A DNA stretch of 64,000 bases, taken from positions 124,001-188,000 of the forward strand of contig NZ_QJGZ01000041.1 in assembly GCF_003254585.1 (NCBI RefSeq). Direction: 5' to 3'. This document shows, one piece after another, positions 42,819 through 51,229 of the stretch. Below the pieces are notes generated by a model. The model was not told the origin of the DNA, ran no database searches, and worked only from the letters and a program-made list of their open reading frames with translations. Source of the stretch: Flavobacterium sharifuzzamanii (GTDB taxonomy: Bacteria > Bacteroidota > Bacteroidia > Flavobacteriales > Flavobacteriaceae). Each line of letters opens with the position of its first letter. Within the stretch, counting starts at the first letter, position 1. The translations under genes and the position numbers were made by a program.

Positions 42819-43030
42819 TAAAAGATAAAAATAAAATTGATTAATTTTTTCTCTCCGTGAATTGATTTATTGAAAAAAATGCAGCAATTAATTTTATTCG
42901 CACGCAAAATGAGAATATTTTCACTTCTTATCTTTACGACAGAAAGCATTATATTATATTTGTAAGTGAAATAAATGAGCGTAGAAAAGCGTTTATTTGT
43001 AATCATCTCTTAAAAAAACCGAACCACGAT

Positions 43031-43735
43031 ATGCGAATTATTTTTAGCTGCTTATTTTTACTCACTTTTTTTAACTCTTTTGCACAAGAAGACGTTAAGC
43101 CTGAGATAAAACCGGCTATAAAAATAGATTCTCTGTATCGAGAAGATCAGTTTTATTTCTCGGTAACTTATAATATGTTTACCGATATCCCAGTCGATTT
43201 CAAACAGAATAAATTCTCACTTGGACTTTCAGGAGGTTTCTTGCGCGACATGCCTGTTAATAAATCCAGAACCGTTGCTATTGCTGCAGGTTTAGGTTTG
43301 AGCTATCAAAATTATTATCAGAATCTGACTATTTCCCAAGACGGTTCGGGATCTATAATATATGGAGTAAATGATTACGGACAATTTGTATCCAATCGTT
43401 ACAGACAATATTCTGTAGAGCTTCCAATAGAATTTAGATGGCGAAATTCTACTTATGAAAGCACTAAATTCTGGCGTATTTACGGTGGAGTGAAACTGAG
43501 TTATATCTTTTCGAGTGCATCTACTCTTGATGATGGCGAAAACACATATAAAATCAAAAACAACGGAGACATCAATAAATTTCAATACGGGCCATATCTT
43601 GCCGCAGGATACAACACGTGGAATGTGTATGTATATTATGGTTTAAGCCCTTTATTTAATTCAGCAATAACTTTGAACGGCGAAAAGATTAATATGAAGA
43701 CTTTAAACGCGGGGCTGATTTTTTATATTTTATAA
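43031..43735 (+). CDS. Outer-membrane beta-barrel protein (PorT-like family)
   Basis: 234 aa with signal peptide (IIFSCLFLLTFFNSFAQ). The mature part has alternating strands such as KFSLGLSGGFLRDMPV, TVAIAAGLGLSYQNYYQ, SVELPIEFRWRN and a closing NAGLIFYIL, fitting an eight-strand OMP_b-brl_2 barrel like PorT, an accessory of type IX secretion. The usual porT neighbour ubiE is absent, so I do not assign porT. Its last bases overlap the convergent PAP2 gene by six. Confidence 0.75.
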   Translation: MRIIFSCLFLLTFFNSFAQEDVKPEIKPAIKIDSLYREDQFYFSVTYNMFTDIPVDFKQNKFSLGLSGGFLRDMPVNKSRTVAIAAGLGLSYQNYYQNLTISQDGSGSIIYGVNDYGQFVSNRYRQYSVELPIEFRWRNSTYESTKFWRIYGGVKLSYIFSSASTLDDGENTYKIKNNGDINKFQYGPYLAAGYNTWNVYVYYGLSPLFNSAITLNGEKINMKTLNAGLIFYIL

Positions 43736-44335
43736 CCACAAGTATAAAAATAAAAGCTGAGGCATTATTCCAATAAACAAACCTATTAGTATTTCTCTTG
43801 AAGTATGTGCATTCATTTCTAAACGCGAAGAAGCCACAATTCCTGATAGTAAAATAAGCAAAGCTGCCCAATACGGATTATGCAGCTGAAGATGAATATT
43901 TAATCCGATAACAAAAATTGTTAACCCTGAGATTGCGACCATGTGTAAGCTTGCTTTTGTCTTAAACAGTACACAGACCAATGCCAAAATTGTACTGAAT
44001 AAAGCAGCAAGAAAAAAGAAGTGAAGTTCAGGATAACGCGTAATTATAATGCTTCTTTTTACCAATAAAATATACAAAAAGCATTGCAGAATAAGCGGAA
44101 TTGTTCGTTCTGAAGTCTGGCTAAGCATTATTGATTTTACATGGCCAGTAGATTTTAACAGTAAATAAAATAAAACAGGAACGACTATATTAATTACTAA
44201 AATCTGAATTAAAACAAAATACTTTTCGTTCGTACTGAAAACATCATCTTTGTAAAATAAGTAAAACAAAGTAGCGTATAGCGATATAAAAATCGGATGT
44301 AATATATAAGAGAATATTGGAAGTACTTTTTTCAA
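43730..44335 (-). CDS. PAP2-superfamily membrane protein (degenerate phosphatase motifs)
   Basis: The start is put at TTG 44335 (MKKVLPIFSYILHPIF). The 30 residues that a longer ORF from 44425 would add are encoded in the start of the dispersed repeat at 44385-44674 and are not credible. 201 aa with about six membrane helices. PAP2 motifs are recognisable but altered: ERTIP for KX6RP, ASLHMVAISGL for the PSGH block, and SSRLEMNAHTSREILIG for SRX5HX3D, with Glu for the last Asp. Likely a lipid-phosphate phosphatase relative; activity uncertain. Confidence 0.7.
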   Translation of the reverse strand: MKKVLPIFSYILHPIFISLYATLFYLFYKDDVFSTNEKYFVLIQILVINIVVPVLFYLLLKSTGHVKSIMLSQTSERTIPLILQCFLYILLVKRSIIITRYPELHFFFLAALFSTILALVCVLFKTKASLHMVAISGLTIFVIGLNIHLQLHNPYWAALLILLSGIVASSRLEMNAHTSREILIGLFIGIMPQLLFLYLWL

Positions 44336-44384
44336 AACATGGAATTTTGTGGTGTAAAAACAAATATAAACAATAAATGTTTTC

Positions 44385-44674
44385 TGCCACGAATTACACA
44401 AATTCACACGAATTATTTTTTTCACACTCCCGATAGCTATCGGGATAACCGGATTTAAAAGGATTATAATTAGTGATACTTTTTTAATCAGGCAAGAAGT
44501 TTTTCACGCAGATTTAGCAGATCTCACAGATTTTTTTAAAATTAATTTGCGGAATGTTTGGCTGGTCTTTTAGAAATCAGTGATAATCTTTTAATCTGTG
44601 GCTAAAAATTTTCACGCAGATTTAGCAGATTATTTTAAAAAATTAATTCGTGTGAATTCGTGTAATTCGTGGCA
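44385..44674. repeat. Large composite inverted repeat, 31-bp arms
   Basis: Outer arms 44385-44415 and 44644-44674 (30 of 31 complementary; TGCCACGAATTACAC outermost). Inside lie a perfect 16-bp palindrome CCCGATAGCTATCGGG (44429-44444) and two TTTTCACGCAGATTTAGCAGAT units with matching ATCTGTGG modules. It fills the gap between the PAP2 gene and murF-alr; no gene inside. Confidence 0.8.
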
Positions 44675-44775
44675 AATCTACTTTTTCTACACTTTCATAT
44701 AAATGGAATAATTAGTGAAAATTTAGGAGTTTCGTGGCAAACCTTTTTTTAAATTTGAAAAAAAGAAATTTCCAA

Positions 44776-47247
44776 ATGAGCCTAAATTTAAAAAGCCTGG
44801 TTTCAGTACTTAATGCCAAATGGATTGGTACAAATGCAGATGTTTTAATCGATCATATTTCAATTGACAGCCGTTCGCTTCAAAACGGATCACAGACTTT
44901 ATTTTTTGCTCTGGCCGGTGTAAATAACGACGCTCATTTGTTTATTCCAGATTTAATAGAAAACGGAGTTCGAAATTTTGTGGTTCAGTATATTCCAGAT
45001 GGTTATATAGATAAGGCTAATTTTTTGGTTGTCGAGAACACGCTTCAGGCACTTCAAGAATTTGCTTCTTATTATAGAAATCTTTTCCATTTCCCAGTGA
45101 TCGGATTAACAGGAAGTAATGGTAAAACGATTGTAAAAGAATGGCTTAATTTTTTATTGAGTCCTGATTATAATATTATTAGAAGTCCAAAAAGCTATAA
45201 CTCTCAAGTTGGAGTTCCGCTTTCTGTAATTGGTATTAATGAAAAGCATAATTTAGGAATCTTCGAAGCTGGAATTTCGACAGTTAACGAAATGATTAAA
45301 CTGGAGAAAATCATAAAACCTACAATAGGAGTGCTTACCAATATTGGAAGTGCACACGATGAAGGATTTTTAAATTTAGTACAGAAGATTGATGAAAAAT
45401 TACTTTTGTTCAAAGATTGTCCGATAATTATCTATCAGAAAACAGAAGTTGTAGAATCATGCCTAACCCAGTTTGCGGCAGAATATATGATTCATCCTCG
45501 AAAGCTTTTTTCGTGGAGTTTTACAGATAAAAAAGCAGATGTTTTTATTGAAAAAAGAGAATATAAAAACGACCATACTTTTATTGAATATCATTATAAA
45601 AATGAAATTTTCAATTTAGAAATTCCGTTTAACGATTCGGCTTCTATAGAAAATGCGATTTCTTGTTTATTGGTTTTATTGCATTTTAATTATGATCAGG
45701 AAACTATTCAAAACCGAATTCAGATGCTGTATCCAGTTCGAATGCGTTTGGAGGTTAAGAACGGAATCAACAACTGCAGTATTATTGATGATAGTTACAG
45801 TTCCGATTTTCAATCGCTAAAAATTGCTTTGGATTTCTTAGAAAGCCAGAAGAAAAAAGGGGCTTCAAAAACCGTTATTTTATCAGATATTTTTCAAAGC
45901 GGATTTACCAATGAAGAATTGTATTCTAAAGTAGCCCAATTAATTTCAGACAATAAAATAAATCGTGTAATTGGTATTGGACCAACAATTTCTTCTTTTG
46001 CGGCTAAGTTTCCAAACAGCACTATGTTTGAGAACACAGCCAATTTTATTGCAGCAATAGATGATTTTAATTTTCATAATGAAACGATTTTGATAAAAGG
46101 AGCAAGATCTTTTGAGTTTGAAGAAATCGTTTCGCTTCTAGAAGAAAAAACGCATGAAACCATTCTAGAGATTAATCTAGATGCCATCAGCCATAATTTT
46201 AATTACTATAAATCAAAACTGGCAGCAAATGTCAAAATGATGGTTATGGTAAAAGCATTTGGCTACGGAAATGGAGGTTTGGAAATTGCTAAACTTTTAG
46301 AACATCATAAGGTTGATTATTTGGGTGTGGCTTTCGCCGATGAAGGAATTTCATTGAAAAATGGCGGAATAAAAGTCCCGATTATGGTGCTAAATCCAGA
46401 ATCGACGAGTTTTCCATCTATGATTCAGTATCAGTTGGAACCTGAAATATATAGCTTAAAAGGATTAAATGCCTTTTTGAAAATTGCTCGAGAAAAGAAC
46501 TTAAAAGATTATCCAATTCATATCAAAATGGATACAGGAATGCATCGCTTAGGTTTTGAAAACAATACGATTGATGAGCTGATTGCAACATTAAAAGGAA
46601 ATTCGACAGTTCGTGTTCAAAGTATTTTATCGCATTTGGCAACAAGTGATGATCCGAAACATTTTGATTTTGTGAGACAACAGATTGCATTGTTCGAAAA
46701 GCTTTCTTCAAAACTGATGTCAGCATTAAATATTAATCCAATCCGACATACTTTAAATACTTCAGGAATCAGCAATTTTCCAGATGCGCAATACAGTATG
46801 GTACGTTTAGGAATTGGATTATATGGCGTTTCAAACGATCCTGCAGAACAGAAATATTTGGAAAATGTAGGAACTCTGAAATCCATAATTTCTCAAATTA
46901 GAACCATTCCTACTGGCGACAGCGTTGGTTACGGACGACGTTTTATGGCCGATAGAGAAACCAAAATAGCAACAATCCCGATTGGTTATGCAGACGGAAT
47001 TTCGAGATTATGGGGAAATGAAGTAGGATATGTAACAATCAAAAACCAAAAGGCAAAAATCGTTGGCAGTGTTTGTATGGATATGCTGATGGTTAATGTC
47101 AGCCATATCGATTGTAAAGAAGGAGATTCGGTAATTATTTTCGGCGAAAGCCCTACTGTGATAGAGATGGCAGTAGCCTTAAAAACAATTCCGTATGAGA
47201 TAATGACGAGTATTTCGCAGCGTGTTAAGAGGGTATTTTTTAGATAA
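44776..47247 (+). CDS. Bifunctional UDP-MurNAc-tripeptide:D-Ala-D-Ala ligase / alanine racemase
   Basis: An 823-aa fusion usual in Bacteroidetes. It makes D-Ala (racemase half) and adds D-Ala-D-Ala to the peptidoglycan precursor (MurF half). ATG 44776 (MSLNLKSLVSVLNAKWIG) is preferred to the upstream in-frame start at 44734. MurF part about 1-450: GLTGSNGKTIVKEW (ATP loop), SYNSQVGVPLSV, FEAGIS. Alr part about 455-823: PLP lysine in MVMVKAFGYGNGG, HIKMDTGMHRLGF, and the catalytic Tyr region SVGYGRRFMADRE. Cytoplasmic. Essential cell-wall gene. Confidence 0.95.
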   Translation: MSLNLKSLVSVLNAKWIGTNADVLIDHISIDSRSLQNGSQTLFFALAGVNNDAHLFIPDLIENGVRNFVVQYIPDGYIDKANFLVVENTLQALQEFASYYRNLFHFPVIGLTGSNGKTIVKEWLNFLLSPDYNIIRSPKSYNSQVGVPLSVIGINEKHNLGIFEAGISTVNEMIKLEKIIKPTIGVLTNIGSAHDEGFLNLVQKIDEKLLLFKDCPIIIYQKTEVVESCLTQFAAEYMIHPRKLFSWSFTDKKADVFIEKREYKNDHTFIEYHYKNEIFNLEIPFNDSASIENAISCLLVLLHFNYDQETIQNRIQMLYPVRMRLEVKNGINNCSIIDDSYSSDFQSLKIALDFLESQKKKGASKTVILSDIFQSGFTNEELYSKVAQLISDNKINRVIGIGPTISSFAAKFPNSTMFENTANFIAAIDDFNFHNETILIKGARSFEFEEIVSLLEEKTHETILEINLDAISHNFNYYKSKLAANVKMMVMVKAFGYGNGGLEIAKLLEHHKVDYLGVAFADEGISLKNGGIKVPIMVLNPESTSFPSMIQYQLEPEIYSLKGLNAFLKIAREKNLKDYPIHIKMDTGMHRLGFENNTIDELIATLKGNSTVRVQSILSHLATSDDPKHFDFVRQQIALFEKLSSKLMSALNINPIRHTLNTSGISNFPDAQYSMVRLGIGLYGVSNDPAEQKYLENVGTLKSIISQIRTIPTGDSVGYGRRFMADRETKIATIPIGYADGISRLWGNEVGYVTIKNQKAKIVGSVCMDMLMVNVSHIDCKEGDSVIIFGESPTVIEMAVALKTIPYEIMTSISQRVKRVFFR

Positions 47248-47315
47248 TATTAAGAATTTCCAATAAAATTGCGTATTTTCGATATTGCTTAATTATAAAT
47301 ATAAACAGATACGAT

Positions 47316-47693
47316 ATGGGATTTTTTTCAGAATTTAAGGAATTTGCAATGAAAGGCAACGTGGTTGACCTGGCTGTCGGGGTGATCATTGGAGCTGCTT
47401 TTGGTAAAATTGTCAGCTCATTTATTGAAGATGTAATTACGCCGTTGCTGTTGAAACCAGCTTTAGATGCTGCGCATTTATCGACTATTGAACAATTAAC
47501 TGCTTTTGGAGGTGTAAAATACGGAGTATTTATATCGGCAGTAATTAACTTTGTAATTGTGGCTTTTGTTTTATTCCTAATAATTAAAGGAATGAACCAT
47601 GCAAAAAAGAAAGATGTTGCACCACCGGCTCCAGCTGGACCAACTCAAGAAGAATTATTGACACAGATTAGAGATTTATTGAAAAATAAATAA
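47316..47693 (+). CDS. mscL: Large-conductance mechanosensitive channel
   Basis: 125 aa, full MscL length. It forms a homopentameric inner-membrane pore that opens under hypo-osmotic stress. TM1 is NVVDLAVGVIIGAAFGKIVSSF, preceded by the amphipathic N-terminal helix FFSEFKEFAMKG. A short periplasmic loop leads to TM2 FISAVINFVIVAFVLFLIIKGM and a charged cytoplasmic tail ending in the helical bundle (EELLTQIRDLLKN). 68 bp after murF-alr, own terminator. Confidence 0.97.
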   Translation: MGFFSEFKEFAMKGNVVDLAVGVIIGAAFGKIVSSFIEDVITPLLLKPALDAAHLSTIEQLTAFGGVKYGVFISAVINFVIVAFVLFLIIKGMNHAKKKDVAPPAPAGPTQEELLTQIRDLLKNK

Positions 47694-47724
47694 AAATATA
47701 ATACCGCTACACTAAGTCTAACTT

Positions 47725-47752
47725 AACCGCCTTCTAAAGAGGCGGTTTTTTT
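47725..47752 (+). terminator. Terminator of mscL
   Basis: AACCGCC / GGCGGTT stem with a TTCTAAAGA loop and a T tract. Confidence 0.88.
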
Positions 47753-47798
47753 ACAAAATGTTTATTTTATAACATTTTGTTATTTTTTGTGAATCACC

Positions 47799-47828
47799 TT
47801 GCCATAACTTTTATTATACTTACTTTTG
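47799..47828 (+). promoter_or_regulatory. Promoter of asd
   Basis: TTG (47799-47801), 19-bp spacer, TACTTTTG (47821-47828): an exact Bacteroidetes -33/-7 promoter, 40 bp before the ATG. Confidence 0.75.
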
Positions 47829-47868
47829 CGATACAAATTAGATTAATTGATTATTTAAAAATATAAAA

Positions 47869-48858
47869 ATGAGAATTGCAGTTGTAGGCGCTACTGGAAT
47901 GGTAGGCGAAGTAATGCTTAAAGTATTAGCAGAAAGAAATTTTCCTGTTACAGAATTAATTCCTGTTGCATCAGAAAGATCAGTTGGAAAAGAAATTGAA
48001 TACAAAGGAACGAAATATAAAGTAGTAGGATTACAAACAGCTGTTGATATGAAAGCTGATATTGCTGTTTTCTCTGCTGGAGGAGATACTTCATTAGAAT
48101 GGGCTCCAAAATTTGCTGCTGCTGGAACAACTGTTATTGACAACTCATCTGCATGGAGAATGGATCCTACTAAAAAATTGGTAGTTCCAGAAATCAATGC
48201 TGATGTTTTAACTAAAGAAGATAAAATTATTGCAAATCCAAACTGTTCTACTATTCAAATGGTAATGACTTTGGCTCCTTTGCACAAAAAATACAACATT
48301 AAAAGAATCATTGTTTCTACTTACCAATCTATTACAGGAACTGGTGTAAAAGCGGTGAAACAATTAGAAAACGAGTACGCTGGAGTTCAAGGTGATATGG
48401 CTTACAAATATCCAATTCACAGAAATGCAATTCCACATTGTGATAGTTTTGAGGAAAACGGGTACACTAAAGAAGAAATGAAATTAGTTCGTGAAACTCA
48501 AAAAATCTTAGGAGATAACACTATCAGAGTTACAGCTACTGCAGTTCGTGTACCAGTTGTAGGCGGACACAGTGAAGCAGTGAACGTTGAGTTTACTAAT
48601 GATTTTGATGTAAATGAAGTTCGCGAAATTCTACATCACACAGATGGCGTAACAGTACAAGATAATTTAGATACTTTTACTTACCCGATGCCATTATATG
48701 CAGAAGGTAAAAATGATGTTTTTGTTGGAAGAATCCGTCGTGACGAAAGCCAGCCAAATACATTAAATATGTGGATTGTTGCCGATAACTTAAGAAAAGG
48801 TGCTGCAACAAACACGATTCAAATCGCTGAATATTTAATTCAAGCTGGTTTGGTATAA
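47869..48858 (+). CDS. asd: Aspartate-semialdehyde dehydrogenase
   Basis: 329 aa. It reduces aspartyl phosphate to aspartate semialdehyde in the Lys/Met/Thr/diaminopimelate branch. NADP-binding start RIAVVGATGMVGEVMLKVL; catalytic Cys in IIANPNCSTIQMVM; substrate/acid motif SVYQ-type STYQSITGTGVKA; His in VPVVGGHSEAVNVEF. Normal length, ordinary start. Its last codons and terminator are copied about 600 bp downstream. Confidence 0.96.
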   Translation: MRIAVVGATGMVGEVMLKVLAERNFPVTELIPVASERSVGKEIEYKGTKYKVVGLQTAVDMKADIAVFSAGGDTSLEWAPKFAAAGTTVIDNSSAWRMDPTKKLVVPEINADVLTKEDKIIANPNCSTIQMVMTLAPLHKKYNIKRIIVSTYQSITGTGVKAVKQLENEYAGVQGDMAYKYPIHRNAIPHCDSFEENGYTKEEMKLVRETQKILGDNTIRVTATAVRVPVVGGHSEAVNVEFTNDFDVNEVREILHHTDGVTVQDNLDTFTYPMPLYAEGKNDVFVGRIRRDESQPNTLNMWIVADNLRKGAATNTIQIAEYLIQAGLV

Positions 48859-48928
48859 CTAGAGATTAAATAAAATTGTTATAAAGAGAAAACCGTAACT
48901 ACAGCAATGTAATTACGGTTTTTTTGAT
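48830..48928 (+). repeat. Direct repeat copy 1: asd 3' end plus terminator
   Basis: Covers the last nine sense codons of asd, its stop and its terminator. It matches 49429-49526 with one single-base deletion and two substitutions in about 98 bases, bracketing the small gene at 49020. Confidence 0.85.
48889..48925 (+). terminator. Terminator of asd
   Basis: AAAACCGTAA / TTACGGTTTT 10-bp stem with T tract. Confidence 0.85.
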
Positions 48929-48974
48929 TTTTGTAGATGGCTTATTTTGTTGGTTTTATGGCTTGTGAGGGTTA

Positions 48975-49002
48975 TTGTAAATATATAATTCGGATAATTT
49001 TG
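48975..49002 (+). promoter_or_regulatory. Promoter of the 121-aa orphan gene
   Basis: TTG (48975-48977), 17-bp spacer, TAATTTTG (48995-49002); 17 bp from the ATG at 49020. Confidence 0.55.
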
Positions 49003-49019
49003 ACTTCAATTTATAGTTC

Positions 49020-49385
49020 ATGGAGGAAGAAATTAAACCGATTCATTTGTTGGTAGGAAACATAGTAGCTGAGAGATATTTTGGACCAGATAAAGAGATA
49101 AAAAAAGGAACAAAACATTTTAGTGGAGGAACAAAGATTTATATAATTGATTGGTATCCTGGTATGTGTGAAACTATTGTTGCAGTAGGACTCAATAAAA
49201 GAACAAAAAGAATTATTTCAATTTGTATCAAAGTAAATTTAGTTGAGAACTTAAGAATAAAATCAGTTTATAATAAAAATATAATAAAAAAAGTAGAAGA
49301 GCGACATGGTCAAATTGATTCAGAATTTATACAAGAATTAGCAGAGACTATGTTAAAAAACATACCGTATTGGCAAAAGGTTTAA
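49020..49385 (+). CDS. Hypothetical 121-aa protein
   Basis: Not recognised. A soluble, charged alpha/beta protein (KIYIIDWYPGMCETIVAVGL in the middle, helical C terminus VEERHGQIDSEFIQELAETML). No signal peptide, membrane segment or catalytic motif. It has its own promoter and lies between the two copies of the asd 3' end, so it looks like a recent insertion. Size and isolated position recall immunity-type genes of polymorphic toxin systems, but no toxin is nearby. Confidence 0.7.
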   Translation: MEEEIKPIHLLVGNIVAERYFGPDKEIKKGTKHFSGGTKIYIIDWYPGMCETIVAVGLNKRTKRIISICIKVNLVENLRIKSVYNKNIIKKVEERHGQIDSEFIQELAETMLKNIPYWQKV

Positions 49386-49428
49386 ACAATTTTTCAAATG
49401 AATTTAGCATGAAAAATTCCAATTGTTT

Positions 49429-49526
49429 AATATTTAATTCAAGCTGGTTTGGTATAATAGAGACTAAATAAAATTGTTATAAAGAGAAAACCGTAACTAC
49501 AACAATGTAATTACGGTTTTTTTGAT
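49429..49526 (+). repeat. Direct repeat copy 2 of the asd 3' end plus terminator
   Basis: Second copy of 48830-48928, starting AATATTTAATTC and including the asd stop region and hairpin, now serving the 121-aa gene and the convergent lipoprotein gene. Confidence 0.85.
49487..49523 (+). terminator. Duplicated terminator
   Basis: AAAACCGTAA / TTACGGTTTT stem with T tract, identical in its arms to the asd terminator. Confidence 0.85.
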
Positions 49527-49543
49527 AAAAGGAATAAAGTGAT

Positions 49544-50071
49544 TTACTTCTTTTTCATTAATTCTTCTCCACAAGATTTTCCAATTTTCTGAACTAAATC
49601 TCCATTTTTAGGATCTTGTAAATCTGCTGGACTAAGATTTTGATCCTTTATCTTAGTAATAGCACAATCTGCAAGAAATGTAGCATTTGAGCTGTTTACG
49701 CCAGAATTTAAAAACATAGCTTTAAGCATAGTTTTACATTGAGATTCGGTTTGAGAGTCCCAAGTATTTTTTCCCGTTTTAGAGAATACTTCTTGTGCGC
49801 ACTCTTTCCCCATTTGTTTTACTAATGCAATATTTTCTGGAGTTTCAGAGTCATTTGGTTTTAAATTTTTACTTTTTATTTTCTCTAGTACGCAATCAGC
49901 CACATGAGTTGCTTGTTCATCTGAAAATATTCCTTTTCCTTGAGATAATAAACCTTCTTTCATCTCTTTTTTAAAGTCAGCTTCTTTTTCTGGTGTCCAT
50001 TCATTTTTGTTGCACGAGAATAATGTCAATGCTATTAATGCAATACAGATGTAATTTAGATTTTTTTTCAT
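49544..50071 (-). CDS. Lipoprotein with two internal repeats
   Basis: 175 aa from ATG 50071, giving MKKNLNYICIALIALTLFSC with lipobox (TLFSC). An ORF start 21 codons upstream lacks any sense as a signal. The mature region contains two copies of a roughly 65-residue helical unit: EQATHVADCVLEKIKSKNL…LVKQMGKECAQEVF, and NATFLADCAITKIKDQNL…LVQKIGKSCGEELM. Each unit holds a 'ADC' and a later Cys, probably forming one disulfide per unit. Function unknown. Confidence 0.8.
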   Translation of the reverse strand: MKKNLNYICIALIALTLFSCNKNEWTPEKEADFKKEMKEGLLSQGKGIFSDEQATHVADCVLEKIKSKNLKPNDSETPENIALVKQMGKECAQEVFSKTGKNTWDSQTESQCKTMLKAMFLNSGVNSSNATFLADCAITKIKDQNLSPADLQDPKNGDLVQKIGKSCGEELMKKK

Positions 50072-50292
50072 TTTAAAATATTTTTGATTAGCTACGGAAT
50101 AAACAAACTGCTTATAATCCTCAATTTTTTGCAAAAATATTTGTAATAGATGCTTTAGATGACCACTAAAAGGTTTTTGAATAATAGAATAAGGTATTTT
50201 AAAATGAACTTAATATGATAGTTTAAAAGCTTTTAAAGGCTATCTCGATTCTTGTTTTTGGCGTAGTTTTGCGTAATTAATTTATATTAAAA

Positions 50293-50832
50293 ATGGACAG
50301 AATTAAATTAAAGAAACAACTTATAGATTTTACTATACAAGGAGTAGCAGAGTTTTTAAAAAATAATTCAAGTCTTGAGTTTTATGCATTTGCTTATGAC
50401 TGCAATGCTGAATACGCGGAAGTTAATTTATCTTTCAATACGATGGAAGATTTTAATGAAACTCTTAAGGATTATCAGAACGGAAGATTTTCTGAAAATT
50501 ACAAGACAGATGAAGCGATTAAAAATCTAAAATACAATACAGGCGATTGGGAATATCTATGTTTTGATTCAATCAATGTTTTGACGGAAGAAGAGTTAAA
50601 TAAGATCTATAATGATTTTCCAGATGACGATTATAAGTCGTGGAATATTTTTGTAGAAGAATTAATGGAATTATTCTGTGAATCTTTAATTGAATTTAGA
50701 AATTCAAAAGTTTATAGAAGTATTCCAAAAAGTAAAGATTTTATCTCTTTTTGTATAGATCATGATGAAGATTTTGAAGATGCAGAAAAAAGATTAGAAA
50801 GAGTAGAAAACAAAAAAAGCGAGAATCAATAA
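50293..50832 (+). CDS. DUF4303 protein, possible immunity protein
   Basis: 179-aa soluble protein recognised as DUF4303 (N-terminal LEFYAFAYDCNAEYAEVNLSFNT; middle YNTGDWEYLCFDSIN). DUF4303 proteins are often found as immunity partners of polymorphic toxins. No toxin, VgrG or Rhs gene is near, so it is an orphan. TAGTTTTG at 50264-50271 is a -7-like element. It ends in a shared bidirectional terminator. Confidence 0.75.
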   Translation: MDRIKLKKQLIDFTIQGVAEFLKNNSSLEFYAFAYDCNAEYAEVNLSFNTMEDFNETLKDYQNGRFSENYKTDEAIKNLKYNTGDWEYLCFDSINVLTEEELNKIYNDFPDDDYKSWNIFVEELMELFCESLIEFRNSKVYRSIPKSKDFISFCIDHDEDFEDAEKRLERVENKKSENQ

Positions 50833-50844
50833 ATTCTCGCTTTT
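50816..50844. terminator. Bidirectional terminator, overlaps DUF4303 stop
   Basis: 11-bp perfect stem (50816-50826 with 50833-50843). It lies over the last codons of DUF4303 and ends 10 bp before the convergent ferredoxin stop; serves both. Confidence 0.8.
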
Positions 50845-50853
50845 CTATTATTT

Positions 50854-51171
50854 TTAGTATTCAGGAGCTAGTTCTAATTCCAGTCCTTCCAAGTCTTCAG
50901 TAATTGGAATCTGACAACCTAAACGGCTATTAGATTTAACATAAAAGGCTTCTGAAAGCATGGCTTCTTCATCGTCTCCCATTTCTGGTAATGCAACATC
51001 ATTTAGAACATAACACTGGCAAGAAGCGCACATGGCCATTCCGCCACAGGTTCCTTCAACAGGAAGTTCGTATGCTTTGCATAACTCCATTATATTCATT
51101 GCCATATCAGTTGGAGCCTGTAATTCGTGTATAACTCCTTCTCGATCTTTAATCTTTATTAATACATCCAT
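50854..51171 (-). CDS. [2Fe-2S] ferredoxin (adrenodoxin type)
   Basis: 105 aa, cytoplasmic electron carrier. Cluster ligands: C42, C48 and C51 in GTCGGMAMCASCQCYV (C-X5-C-X2-C), and the last in SRLGCQIPIT. Fold-typical ending DLEGLELELAPEY. Adrenodoxin-like ferredoxins serve Fe-S cluster assembly or P450s; closeness to NifU-C and Mrp genes favours the former. Confidence 0.94.
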   Translation of the reverse strand: MDVLIKIKDREGVIHELQAPTDMAMNIMELCKAYELPVEGTCGGMAMCASCQCYVLNDVALPEMGDDEEAMLSEAFYVKSNSRLGCQIPITEDLEGLELELAPEY

Positions 51172-51229
51172 TTTAATTATTGGAATTTTGTGTAGAATTT
51201 GAAAAACGTGTTCAAATTCTCTATTAATT

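Noticed and set aside
43031..43735. Firm assignment as PorT of the type IX secretion system
   Set aside because: Barrel type and size fit, but the usual gene neighbour is missing and the match is only at family level.
44429..44444. CCCGATAGCTATCGGG as a regulator operator
   Set aside because: It is part of a dispersed composite repeat, not specifically placed at a promoter.
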